Notes: generated by a model not told the origin, from the letters alone. Counted from the stretch's first letter, positions 44,701 to 52,907 are shown. The stretch is DNA of 60,127 nt from SIG78 sp045585955 (GCA_045585955.1 JAZMZK010000027.1:1-60127); one strand, 5' to 3'. Made by a program: numbers and translations.

Positions 44701-47700
44701 GCATTACCGCCATCGATATCATTCAATCGTGTATTGATCAAAAATACATTCTTGAACCATTCAAGCGAGAGCTGATCGAGCGCTTTGCCGTTCAGCGAGA
44801 TCGTTTTGGCAGCAACACCTTTGCTCTTGTAGGAATACACCGTACCGGTATAGCTGCCTTCCGGTGTGACCTGTATTGCCGAAAGCAATTTTATATTATC
44901 AAGATTTTCAAAATCTCCTTCTTCTTCTGATAATTTTCCGGCAACGACATGCAAGCTGCTGCTGACAGCCGGATCGGTAAAGTCATAGGCACCTTTGGCT
45001 TCCGCGATAGATTTGAACGCATTCTCGCCGTATTTCAGCAGTATGCCGTCAATTCTTTTGCCATAAGTGTTTTCTTTTGTATAGGAGCTGTCGATAAAGA
45101 TCTTGGTCATCGTTCTGTCATCGGCAACATCATCAATACTGCCGACTTTGTGATGAACCACCCCGGAAATATTACCGGCTTCGTCTACCGCCCGGAAATA
45201 TATTTCGTCGTTTTTGGTAAACTTTATCTCGCCGGTATAATCATGCCAGGAATAGTTATCATACGAATATTGCAGTTTTACAGCATCTTCATTGCTCCAG
45301 CTCCAATCGGGCAGTTCTGCGGTCAACCCCTTGGCATCAAGTGCCACTGTTTCTTCTGCGGAAACATTACCGGCAAGGTCATAGGCGCGCAGGGTTACTT
45401 CGGTTATTGCCTCTTCGCCCTCTCCGGCAACGATTGCCTGTTCGGGATCAAAAGCCAGCCAATTTTCGCCATCGACCGAATATTCGATATTTTTCACAGT
45501 ACGCGGCGCAAACTGGCTGCCGACAGACACCGGCTTATCGGTAAGTCTGCCGTCGTTATCGCTGAAAATCTCCGGTGCTGCCGGTGCAGTTCTATCGATA
45601 TTGGTTACTTCGTATTCGCCATACGAAGTATTGCCGACATCGTCCACGCTGCGCAAATATACTTTGCCGTTTTCGTTAAATACCAAGCTGCCGGTGTAAT
45701 CATGCCAATCATCATCCTCGCCGGTATACGAATACTGATTCTTTACCACATCGCCGGATGCAATATCGAACTGTACATCCATGATCACCGGCTGATTGGT
45801 CAGTTTGTCTGTACTCAACACAGCAACCGGCACCGCAGGCGGGGTTTTATCAATATTACTTACAATATAGTGTTCAACAATAGAAGCATTGCCGACATCG
45901 TCCACGCTGCGGAAATATAAATCGGTATTACTTTCCACAGTTTTCACAAAGACAAAAGTGCTTTCCTGCGGGTTTACCGCACCGCAATCATTCCAGTCGA
46001 TGCCATTGGTCGACCATTGGACTTTTGCTACATCACCGCAAGTAAGATCAAATGTTGCAGTTACGGTCACATTGCCGTTGGTTTTATCGGTTATATCCGC
46101 AATTGCGACCGGCTTATCCGGCCCGACATTATCCACATTTTTGATTTCGTAAGATACAACATCCGACTCATTACCGGCTTCATCTTTTACCTTAAAATAA
46201 ACTGTGATATTCTCGCCGAATTTTGTGCTGTCGGTGTACTCGTTCCAGGTAGAACCGTCTGTGCTGTAATAATAGGTCAGCGTGCTGTTGCTGTTGTCGG
46301 TAACAGCTTCGTTATTGATTGCCACATGCACAGTTTGCGCTTTGTCAGTACCGCTGCCGATGATTGCATCTGCGGGGAATACCGGTTTTTCTTTATCAAT
46401 ATTTGTAACCTTGTAACTGGCCTGACTGTAATTATCGCGCTTATCGTATGCCCGGAAATATACGGTCCCGTTGGCAGTAAATTCAATTATTGTTGAATTT
46501 TTATCATAATCGATCCAGTTCAAACCGCCATCAACGGAATACATTATTTTCGTAAAGTCAGCCGGAATTTCCACATTGGCAGGGAATCCGGCACTGATCA
46601 CGACCTTGTCATTTGTCCAACTGTAAGTGCTGGGAGTAATGACCAGATCCGGCGGCGGAGTTTTATCAATGCAATCCACAGTGACCGGTTCGGAGGTCGT
46701 TTCTGCCATGGCAGAGTTTACCCCCTTGAATATCACGCTTGCATTATTTTCGATAACTGCGCCGCTGTCAGGATAAACGATCCAGGTCTTGCCTTCGTCG
46801 ATACTGTAATATTTTTCTGTTGCATTGCTGGAAAAATCTGCCGTCACGATCACATTACCGGCAGTCAAACCATCCTCATCCAGCGGCTTGACCGGTTTTA
46901 CCTCAATATTGCTGATAACTACCGGCTTGGCGGCATAAGCAAGCTTGATCTGATTATTTGCTGTATCATAAACCAGAGTATAATCCGGGTTGCCGGTTTC
47001 GGTGTTGTTATAACTCAACAGGAGAGCTTCGCCATTATCAACGGAGAAGTTGAACTTGACCTGCGTAAGCATATCGCCGGAATACAATACATAAGCACTG
47101 CCTTCTGAAACCTTTGAGCTGTCAACATTCAAATTGAGCGTATTATTCGTTGCCGCAAGAAAAGCCGCTTCACCGGTACTGGTCATTACCAGCATCGCCC
47201 CGGTTTCACTGCTGTTGATCGTAAGATTGACCGTAAGGGCACTTCCGGAAAAACCGCCGTAAAAGAGCGAGCCGCTTTCCACCGACAAAGTATTGCTGCC
47301 GCCGCCCAGCGCAATATCGCCCAGCAGAGCGGAGTTGTTGACCAGCACGACTTCATCGTCTGCACTGCCCGCATTGAGCACACTGCCTTTAACGGTGACA
47401 GCAAAATAGCTCAAATTATTGTAATAGTACCCGCCGGTAATATCCAGCGTGGAATTGATTGCATCATAGCCGCCGGAGCTGTAACCGCCGTAGATAAAGC
47501 TGTCGTTGAGGGTAACAGAAAGTTTCTCGTTGTTGGTCAGATTGATAGCGTAAATATCCTCAACATCGTTATTAACGATCAAACTGCCGGAAACAAAGTC
47601 AAAGTTCATGCCGCCGGATCTGAAATCGCGGTCGGTCGAAGATGAAAACACCGTTGCCAGTTCGCTGTAAAGATCGACCACAATATTATCAAAGTTCACA

Positions 47701-48839
47701 TCGCTCCACGAAAGGACTTCCGCAGTTTCATCCACCACGATCTTTTTTCCGGCGATATCGTTGGAAAAGGTAAAATCCACCGCATCCTCGCCGGTGCGCT
47801 GGGTCTGGATATTATTAACCCGCTCAATACCACGCTCAAAAGAACCGCCGTAATAGTCGGATCTGTCATTGGAAACCACCACATTTATATCCGGAGAAAG
47901 GTCGATAACAACATATTCGATTCCATATGTTGAGTCCATTAAAGGAGCACCACCGTTCTTCAGATCACTTTCGCTGTACCATGCAGTAGCATAACTTTTT
48001 CCCCAACCGTAATTCAGATGGTAGTAGGTTATACCGTTCTCAATTTTATACCCATCCATGTAAATATCATGCTCGGGGATCCCAACCCGGATAACTTCAC
48101 CATAATCAAGATTTTCCTGCAAGATGGAGTGTCCAACTTCTGTAAATTCATTGGTTTTTGCATCATACATCAAAGGGGTGTCATAGTCTGTATTTCCGCA
48201 ATCTACTGTAATATGTCTGTAACTGTCAAAACCCAATGCCTTGTAAATCAAGTGATTATCAGGATTGTCATTATCATACCACCAGGAAGTACCGGTTGCG
48301 TCTACACCATAGAAGGAATGATTTTTTACCCCGCAAAAAAAGTTAAGAGCTGCAATAAAATTACCGAGGTCTGTTTTGGAAGCAGTCAAATCAGCAATTG
48401 CAGAACTATCCCTATCATAAGCAGCCGCAATAGTTTGCATAAGCTCATCATCGTTCAGCAAATTATTCAGTTCGCTGACCGAAAGCGTATCATTACTGCC
48501 GGGGGAAGTGTTGGAGAGATAATATTCACCAGAGCTGCCAGTCAAATGGTAATAATCGTTGATGGTTGCATTGAAATCAAAAGCATATCCCTGTTCGATC
48601 CAGTAGTAGATAACCGATGCATCTGCGGTATTGGTACAGCCGGTAAGTGTTCTGGTTGTACCACTTTCATAGCCAACGGGGCAGTATTCGTTATAATCCA
48701 CCCCCAGATTGGTTTGTGTGCCGTTAATCGAAACATAAATATTGCCGCTTTGATTCCAGAGCGTGGTAGTCAAAACTTTTCCGGCGTTACTGCCGGCGAA
48801 GCTGGTTTCTGTATTATTTTTTACTGTGTATTCGGTCAT
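41721..48839 (-). CDS. Giant surface-type protein 2 with N-terminal C10-like cysteine protease domain
   Basis: The 2372-aa protein starts at ATG 48839 (AGGGGG upstream); a TTG seven codons earlier is less likely. Residues 60-310 resemble a C10/papain-like protease: LTGCTNTADASVIYYW (Cys68) and TYYHLNYGWG (His274). A beta-rich stretch (about 320-640) is followed by about seven Ig-like repeats (about 650-1270) with NIDKTPP linkers. Repeats of type GSVKL...GNIxGYKxVxLxxSxVGxI continue to about 2150, with GTDGNDNVTV near the end. A PPC-like C-terminus ends DDNSMSYTMSIA. No Sec signal peptide is seen. It is paralogous to 15230-18679, which lacks the protease domain. Confidence 0.82.
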   Translation of the reverse strand: MTEYTVKNNTETSFAGSNAGKVLTTTLWNQSGNIYVSINGTQTNLGVDYNEYCPVGYESGTTRTLTGCTNTADASVIYYWIEQGYAFDFNATINDYYHLTGSSGEYYLSNTSPGSNDTLSVSELNNLLNDDELMQTIAAAYDRDSSAIADLTASKTDLGNFIAALNFFCGVKNHSFYGVDATGTSWWYDNDNPDNHLIYKALGFDSYRHITVDCGNTDYDTPLMYDAKTNEFTEVGHSILQENLDYGEVIRVGIPEHDIYMDGYKIENGITYYHLNYGWGKSYATAWYSESDLKNGGAPLMDSTYGIEYVVIDLSPDINVVVSNDRSDYYGGSFERGIERVNNIQTQRTGEDAVDFTFSNDIAGKKIVVDETAEVLSWSDVNFDNIVVDLYSELATVFSSSTDRDFRSGGMNFDFVSGSLIVNNDVEDIYAINLTNNEKLSVTLNDSFIYGGYSSGGYDAINSTLDITGGYYYNNLSYFAVTVKGSVLNAGSADDEVVLVNNSALLGDIALGGGSNTLSVESGSLFYGGFSGSALTVNLTINSSETGAMLVMTSTGEAAFLAATNNTLNLNVDSSKVSEGSAYVLYSGDMLTQVKFNFSVDNGEALLLSYNNTETGNPDYTLVYDTANNQIKLAYAAKPVVISNIEVKPVKPLDEDGLTAGNVIVTADFSSNATEKYYSIDEGKTWIVYPDSGAVIENNASVIFKGVNSAMAETTSEPVTVDCIDKTPPPDLVITPSTYSWTNDKVVISAGFPANVEIPADFTKIMYSVDGGLNWIDYDKNSTIIEFTANGTVYFRAYDKRDNYSQASYKVTNIDKEKPVFPADAIIGSGTDKAQTVHVAINNEAVTDNSNSTLTYYYSTDGSTWNEYTDSTKFGENITVYFKVKDEAGNESDVVSYEIKNVDNVGPDKPVAIADITDKTNGNVTVTATFDLTCGDVAKVQWSTNGIDWNDCGAVNPQESTFVFVKTVESNTDLYFRSVDDVGNASIVEHYIVSNIDKTPPAVPVAVLSTDKLTNQPVIMDVQFDIASGDVVKNQYSYTGEDDDWHDYTGSLVFNENGKVYLRSVDDVGNTSYGEYEVTNIDRTAPAAPEIFSDNDGRLTDKPVSVGSQFAPRTVKNIEYSVDGENWLAFDPEQAIVAGEGEEAITEVTLRAYDLAGNVSAEETVALDAKGLTAELPDWSWSNEDAVKLQYSYDNYSWHDYTGEIKFTKNDEIYFRAVDEAGNISGVVHHKVGSIDDVADDRTMTKIFIDSSYTKENTYGKRIDGILLKYGENAFKSIAEAKGAYDFTDPAVSSSLHVVAGKLSEEEGDFENLDNIKLLSAIQVTPEGSYTGTVYSYKSKGVAAKTISLNGKALDQLSLEWFKNVFLINTRLNDIDGGNAEVKTSQRYSNGGKTLTRHTSHTNSASGFFKAEDNAVVQDVSGYQTVEITDSRVGALIGGKKKSSEDYKNTDNGKKYTESVKESSSATGSVELEKVTGYGNIENYKNVNLQWATVNGLIKNNKVDFSKSENYSETAKKFTRTITVKQTLSSDGSLKVNHSTINGNIQGYDKVILNSSQVGNVSRLAEDGGSYRKQNDSWKISKDAETGKITGKLVESMTYTNGGTFSISGETASAQMVENFSKVAVGGGAAVGNISNNVLLKDFKSYLYIWDDSALYGTQTVYTVNTANARVTILESVEKHAANGNLTVSDKSQTGNISGFNKVVISGKGTVGSITAVSLNNGGIICGTYEVKYKDTSKNKEDLAASGSITTVVTTKSAASVKVEGYTVNGDISGYKSVTVVDGTVNGDIDLGDAYTAKDVISYSTRKGIVTKNYSETVTYTNSGSLKLTETVVNGGIYGYSKVVMDEASTDGSDIVNNTAVKSEIKYNESWDSLEWLRDPEGVMSLEEFMAQAPEQNGLLFKRLDHSAANGSVTMKNNSVAGNISGYKTVKLEGNAHDDKKAALTVGSIKALITGNDTVCGSFKREENIKYADSEGKNYTRTLTVTAAPANSVTVFGYDVNGDISGYKNVKLTDTNVAGVIERGSDSKEKSVTVYTTVNGKVSKTVDTVITYKQNGSFSATDTVAAVGGNPAAVKGYNTVVLVNSTVGDIWQSDVIKEVKREIFDGNNQTLNDIVPTRKLTGSVKLSDGSVAGNITNYKTVTLENSEVGNLINVNKFTVSGMWNSAGGFTGTDGNDNVTVNKNSVLRISGAMDFGKGDKDKITVKGTLVWENNAAINGLEAVAGSGTIAAGSALFKDINNAFINSFEGTLLDLGNTSTGFRGVEFETADDDQATAFEWDGASAYEGWLGAGDDIDFTDSVDYIKVTAKEHSTLIISSEEWGSGTNDKIWIDDKPMTVSAAGTVEYELKAGGNYLIKIAREDDNSMSYTMSIA

Positions 48840-49048
48840 GGAGAACCCCCTTTTCTGCAAAGGTTTTTGTTATATATTAATATAATAAATTACATATCAT
48901 GCCATAAGGTAATACGGAGATTTGCATTTTGCCAATTTTTTATTGCTTAAAATTGTAAAAAAACAGAAAAAAAAACAGGAAATTTGAGAATTTTGGGGGA
49001 TTTTGAGAATTTTGGGAAGATTTGGGAGGGTTTGATGTAAGCCTGCAA
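48840..49048. other. Upstream region of giant protein 2
   Basis: An AT-rich stretch with a possible minus-strand promoter (TTATGG, 17 bp, TATATT). A direct repeat TTTGAGAATTTTGGG lies at 48982-48996 and 49001-49015. No gene is visible. Confidence 0.4.
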
Positions 49049-49122
49049 CCGACCTGTCCGACCTGTCCGACCTGTCCGACCTGTCCGACCTGTCCGACCT
49101 GTCCGACCTGTCCGACCTGTCC
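49049..49122. repeat. 9-bp tandem repeat (8 copies of CCGACCTGT)
   Basis: Eight exact copies of CCGACCTGT run from 49049 to 49120. It lies between the MATE gene stop (49140) and the giant gene's upstream region. It would encode a Thr-Gly-Arg run on the minus strand, but no real gene covers it. Copy number is expected to vary between strains. Confidence 0.95.
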
Positions 49123-49139
49123 TAACCAGTCGTACAGGT

Positions 49140-50495
49140 TTACCGTTGCTCTTTAAGCATTTTCCGGTATACCCAGCAGAGCATGGCTCCATTGATCATA
49201 ATAACCAGCATCCACGAAACGGGGTACGAGATAAAAAGTGTTTCCATAGAACGGCTCAACGGCAGCACCCACCAGACCCATGCCACCCGCAAGCCGCATA
49301 CGCCCAGCATAATAACCAGCATAGGCTTGACCGAGTGCCCCAAACCGCGCAGCGAACCGCTGACCACATCCATCCAGCCGCACAGAAAATAAACGGTAAA
49401 CATTATCCGCAGCCGGATCATGCCCCATTTGATAACTTCCGGATCCGGATTGTAAAATCCGAGCAATTTATTACCCAGCAAAAAGCATCCCCACCCCAAA
49501 ATAACTCCGGCAATAAAGGTACATAACGCACTGTAAAGTACACTCTTTTTGATCCGGTCGAACTTCCCTGCCCCGTGGTTTTGCCCCACAAAACTTATGG
49601 AGGTGTAGTAGTAAGATGAACACGCCACATAGACGATGCCCTCCAAACTCAAAGCTGCCGTATTACCGGCGATCGCCTGCCAGCCGAAGCTGTTGACTGC
49701 CGATTGGATAGTGATATTGGAAATACTGAACATTGCCCCCTGCATACCGGCGGGCAGCCCGATCTTGAGCATTTCTTTAAGCATATCCCAATGAATTTTG
49801 ATCCGTTTCCAAACCAGTCGGCTGCTGTCGCGGGCTTGCAGCATTGCCCGCATCACCAATCCGGCAGATACACAACTGCCCAGCATAGCAGCCAGCGCCA
49901 CGCCCGCAACATCCATCTTGCAGACCACTACAAAAAATAAATTCAAAAATATATTGATAAACCCGGCGATCACCATAAAAATCAACGGCCGCCGGGTATC
50001 GCCCAACGCCCGGAGTATGGCACTGCCGAAATTGTAAATAATTACTGCCGGAACTCCCAGAGAATAGATCCACATATACAGCGAAGCCTGATTGATGATA
50101 TTTTCCGGCGTAGCCATCAGACCCAGCATCGGCCGGGCTATCAGCAAGCTCACCAGCGCCATCGCCGCCCCGCCGAACAACGCCGTTGCCATAGCTGTAT
50201 GCACTGTCAAAGAGGCTTTTTTGCGGTCTTTCGCCCCCACATAGCGGGCAACCAGCACATTCACCCCGGTAGCCAGCCCGAGAAAAATATTCAAAATAAG
50301 CACCGTCAGCCCGGAAGTGGACCCCACCGCTGCAATGGATTTGCCATCGGCAAACCGCCCCAGCACGATCAAGCCCACCGCATGAAACAACAGCTGCATA
50401 ACATTGGCAGCCATCAGGGGCAGAGAAAAGCGGACTATCTTGCCGAACAGCGGGCCGCTGGTCATATCTATCTGGTATTTTTTACCGCCAGCCAT
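49140..50495 (-). CDS. MATE-family efflux transporter
   Basis: The protein of about 451 aa has two six-helix halves of the MATE/MOP type, with the N-terminal DMTSGPLFGKIVRFSLPLMAAN and IAAVGSTSGLTVLILN, and GLPAGMQGAMFSISNITIQS at the start of the second half. MATE pumps export drugs or metabolites in exchange for Na+ or H+. I start at ATG 50495, where AGGAG lies 7 nt upstream; the 7-codon longer reading has none. Confidence 0.92.
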   Translation of the reverse strand: MAGGKKYQIDMTSGPLFGKIVRFSLPLMAANVMQLLFHAVGLIVLGRFADGKSIAAVGSTSGLTVLILNIFLGLATGVNVLVARYVGAKDRKKASLTVHTAMATALFGGAAMALVSLLIARPMLGLMATPENIINQASLYMWIYSLGVPAVIIYNFGSAILRALGDTRRPLIFMVIAGFINIFLNLFFVVVCKMDVAGVALAAMLGSCVSAGLVMRAMLQARDSSRLVWKRIKIHWDMLKEMLKIGLPAGMQGAMFSISNITIQSAVNSFGWQAIAGNTAALSLEGIVYVACSSYYYTSISFVGQNHGAGKFDRIKKSVLYSALCTFIAGVILGWGCFLLGNKLLGFYNPDPEVIKWGMIRLRIMFTVYFLCGWMDVVSGSLRGLGHSVKPMLVIMLGVCGLRVAWVWWVLPLSRSMETLFISYPVSWMLVIMINGAMLCWVYRKMLKEQR

Positions 50496-50632
50496 AAAAA
50501 ATCTCCTGAAAAACAAGTTGATGTATTAATATACAGCTTTTCCCGTCATAAAGCAAGCAATGAAAACTTGCAAAGTCAGCTTTTGAAGTTATATTTATTG
50601 CAAACAAGTTTTTACAACAGGAGTAAAATTCA

Positions 50633-51031
50633 ATGATCATTGCAGTTACTTGCGAAAACAATGAGGTTTTTCAGCACTTCGGACACACCCCGGCATTTGC
50701 GATCTACACTGCCGAAAATAATGAAATCACCTCTGAAAAAATTTTAGAATGCGGCGATTCCGGGCATGGAGCATTAGCTGCATTGCTGGCAGACGAAAAA
50801 GTCGATGTGCTTATTTGCGGCGGTATCGGCAGCGGCGCCATCAATGCCTTGAAAGAGGCCAATATCAAAGTTGTGGGCGGCGCCTCCGGCGATGCACGCA
50901 CTGCGGCGGAAAATTATCTTGCCGGCAAACTCAAAGTACGGTTGAATTTCTTCTGCAATCACCACCACGATCACGGCGAAGGTCACACTTGCGGCGATCA
51001 CGGCTGCGGCAGCGACAAATGTTCCCATTAA
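50633..51031 (+). CDS. NifX/NafY-like dinitrogenase iron-molybdenum cofactor family protein with His/Cys-rich tail
   Basis: Residues 1-105 match the small FeMo-cofactor-binding fold (MIIAVTCENNEVFQHFGHTPAFAIY, VDVLICGGIGSGAINALKE). No nif genes are nearby, so it is one of the many stand-alone members found in anaerobes, probably binding an Fe-S or metal cluster. The last 25 residues are a metal-binding tail (HHHDHGEGHTCGDHGCG plus further Cys and His). AGGAG precedes the ATG. Confidence 0.86.
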   Translation: MIIAVTCENNEVFQHFGHTPAFAIYTAENNEITSEKILECGDSGHGALAALLADEKVDVLICGGIGSGAINALKEANIKVVGGASGDARTAAENYLAGKLKVRLNFFCNHHHDHGEGHTCGDHGCGSDKCSH

Positions 51032-51127
51032 GCAAAATTCAAAGTTTTTTTATAATTTGCCAAACCAGGAGAAAAAAACTTAACCTCAAAACAAGTAAAA
51101 TAAAATCGTATACATACTGATTGTAAA

Positions 51128-51289
51128 TGTCTGCCCTCTGAACTCGCACTTCATTTTGACAGTTACAAGGAACCTCATAGGCAAATCAGAGTGTCCATGC
51201 CAAAGAGCATGGCACATTCTGATGTTGTGGGGTTCTTTGGCGCTGTGCGAGGCGTGAGGGCAGACACTGCAAAGGAATGTGCCTTTTTT
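51128..51289 (+). ncRNA. Long hairpin RNA: 6S-like RNA or attenuating leader
   Basis: TGTCTGCCCTC (51128-51138) pairs with GAGGGCAGACA (51256-51266), CTCGCAC (51143-51149) with GTGCGAG (51245-51251), then a bubble, then GGAACC with GGGTTC and the apical ATCAGAGTGTCCATGC with GCATGGCACATTCTGAT (51207-51223). This rod with a central bubble resembles 6S RNA. An alternative pairing of GGCACATTC (51211-51219) with GAATGTGCC (51275-51283) before TTTTTT forms a terminator, which would suit a regulated leader of the gene at 51308. Confidence 0.5.
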
Positions 51290-51307
51290 ATTTTCAGGAG
51301 AACAACT

Positions 51308-51652
51308 ATGAACGACCTTACCGAAACGGAACGCCACGACCTCTTTACCTGCCTTCATTTGGAAGAAAAATGTAAAATGCTCTGGCTGCGAGCTATTGAA
51401 AATTCCCCGAAACTGGCACGCTACTGCAAAAGGTTAAATGACTTCAGCACCGCAGAGTGGGCTGGGTTGTTGTCATACCATCCGGATTTTATCAATGTTG
51501 CTCCCATACAGGACTTTTCGGTCAACGAATGGGTGCTTTTACTATCCTGCCAACCCCAGTTGGCAAGCGAATGTAAAATCAAAAGAAAATTTTCCGCCCA
51601 GCAGAAAGCCTATCTTGCCGAGCGGAAAAAGATTTTGGAAGAAAATAAATAA
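51308..51652 (+). CDS. Small protein of unknown function
   Basis: The 114-aa protein is not recognised. It is rich in Trp, Leu and Cys with two similar segments, DFSTAEWAGLLSYHPDF and DFSVNEWVLLLSCQPQL, an internal repeat of about 29 residues. I start at ATG 51308 with AGGAG 9 nt upstream; the frame stays open back to 51191 but would cross the structured RNA. It follows the long hairpin RNA and may be controlled by it. Confidence 0.65.
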   Translation: MNDLTETERHDLFTCLHLEEKCKMLWLRAIENSPKLARYCKRLNDFSTAEWAGLLSYHPDFINVAPIQDFSVNEWVLLLSCQPQLASECKIKRKFSAQQKAYLAERKKILEENK

Positions 51653-51654
51653 GC

Positions 51655-52482
51655 TTACGCCTTGGCGGGAGTTCTGCCTTCAGCAGCGTACCATTTATTC
51701 AGCCTGTCCTGAATAAATGCTATGATATTTTCGTGCAGTTCTTTACCGGAATCTGTTACCATCACCGGTTCGCCGAACTCAAAATATACTTCGTGTTTGC
51801 GATGCACCGGCCCCATATCCCGGATCAGCTTGCCGTTGCCCAGGAAATCGGTCTTGAGCGCCAAAGGCAACACCGGAACTCCGGCAGATTTGGCAAGTTT
51901 TATACCGATGGTGTTGAAATTTTCAGGAATAAACGCCTCGCTGCGGGTCGCCTGCGGGAAAAGCACAATGCTTTTGCCCCGGCTCAAACGCTCTTTACCT
52001 TCGGTCAGAACCGCCTTGAAGTCATCCCGGGGGTTGACCCGGTCAACGGCGATAGCCTCCAAGCTCCGCATAATATCGCCAAAGTATTTTACATCAAAAA
52101 GTGAACGCTTGATAACAAAGGTAAAATCCAGCCGGGGGCGCATGACCGAATGGAGCAATGCTGTTTCCAGCAAACTCATGTGATTGGCTACGATAACTGC
52201 GGGTTGACCGTTGAGTTTATTGATGTTATCAAGGTTGCGCAAGTGCAGTTTGCCGCCCACAGCTTCCAGCAAACGGGTGTTGCCGTTGGAAAACTCTGTC
52301 TGCATAAAGGCATCGAGTTTGCCCGCCTGACCGCACTTGCCGGTACGCACAAAAATACCGAAGTTCTTCCAGTAAAAATACCAGCGGCTGCGTAAAAGCA
52401 AGTTATCCATAAAAGCGTGCGGTACATTTTCGGGAGTATCGTAATCGTTGCCCGTAAAAAGATAATTTTTGATATATTCCAT
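51655..52482 (-). CDS. PlsC-like lysophospholipid/1-acylglycerol-3-phosphate acyltransferase
   Basis: The 275-aa protein has an LPLAT domain: VIVANHMSLLETALL (block I), then VDRVNPRDDF and LFPQATRSEAF (block III region), and GVPVLPLALKT (block IV). The canonical HX4D is HX4E here and the usual EGTR is QATR, so the active site is a variant. It would acylate lysophosphatidic acid or a related lipid at the inner membrane. It is divergent from rpmE and convergent with the small gene at 51308. Confidence 0.83.
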   Translation of the reverse strand: MEYIKNYLFTGNDYDTPENVPHAFMDNLLLRSRWYFYWKNFGIFVRTGKCGQAGKLDAFMQTEFSNGNTRLLEAVGGKLHLRNLDNINKLNGQPAVIVANHMSLLETALLHSVMRPRLDFTFVIKRSLFDVKYFGDIMRSLEAIAVDRVNPRDDFKAVLTEGKERLSRGKSIVLFPQATRSEAFIPENFNTIGIKLAKSAGVPVLPLALKTDFLGNGKLIRDMGPVHRKHEVYFEFGEPVMVTDSGKELHENIIAFIQDRLNKWYAAEGRTPAKA

Positions 52483-52564
52483 AAAAAACCTGCCGTATTA
52501 TGTTGATGTTTGCCTTTAAAATAACGCCAAACGGATTGTTTTGCAAAAAAAAATGCTTTTAAAC

Positions 52565-52593
52565 TTGAAAAATCGCAAAACAGGCTGTATATT
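52565..52593 (+). promoter_or_regulatory. Promoter of rpmE
   Basis: TTGAAA (52565-52570), 17 bp, TATATT (52588-52593), about 65 nt before rpmE. Confidence 0.7.
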
Positions 52594-52657
52594 TAGTGCT
52601 TACAAGAATGTGATTGCAAATAAAATTTCAACTATATAAACATTTGGAGAAAAGACT

Positions 52658-52864
52658 ATGAAACAGGATATCCATCCGAATTACGGACCCGCCAAGGTCG
52701 TTTGCGCCTGCGGCGAAGTCTGGGAAATCAAATCCACCCGTCCCGAATACAAAGTCGGTATCTGCGCAAAATGCCACCCGTTCTTCACCGGTAAGCAGAA
52801 GTTCGTCGATACCGCAGGTCGTATTGACAAATTCAACAAGCGTTACGGCAAAAAAGCCGACTGA
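52658..52864 (+). CDS. rpmE: 50S ribosomal protein L31
   Basis: The 68-aa protein has the L31 pattern MKQDIHPNYGPAKVVCACG, CAKCHPFFTGKQKFVDTAGR and the basic end KFNKRYGKK. The four cysteines (CAC and CAKC) make this the zinc-binding C+ form. It has its own promoter and a terminator before prfA, the gene it is often next to. Confidence 0.97.
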   Translation: MKQDIHPNYGPAKVVCACGEVWEIKSTRPEYKVGICAKCHPFFTGKQKFVDTAGRIDKFNKRYGKKAD

Positions 52865-52907
52865 GCTTGATTTATTGCAGAACGCATTTGTGTTTTGCTA
52901 CGGAGAG

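Noticed and set aside
41910..48950. Long plus-strand open frames opposite giant protein 2
   Set aside because: They arise from the low stop density opposite a repetitive gene; cysteine- and isoleucine-rich with no domain.
49049..49122. CRISPR-like array
   Set aside because: The unit is 9 bp with no spacers, so it is a simple tandem repeat; no cas genes are present.
48947..49192. Open frame with a Thr-Gly-Arg repeat
   Set aside because: It is the 9-bp tandem repeat read as protein; there is no ribosome site or homology, and it overlaps the MATE gene end.
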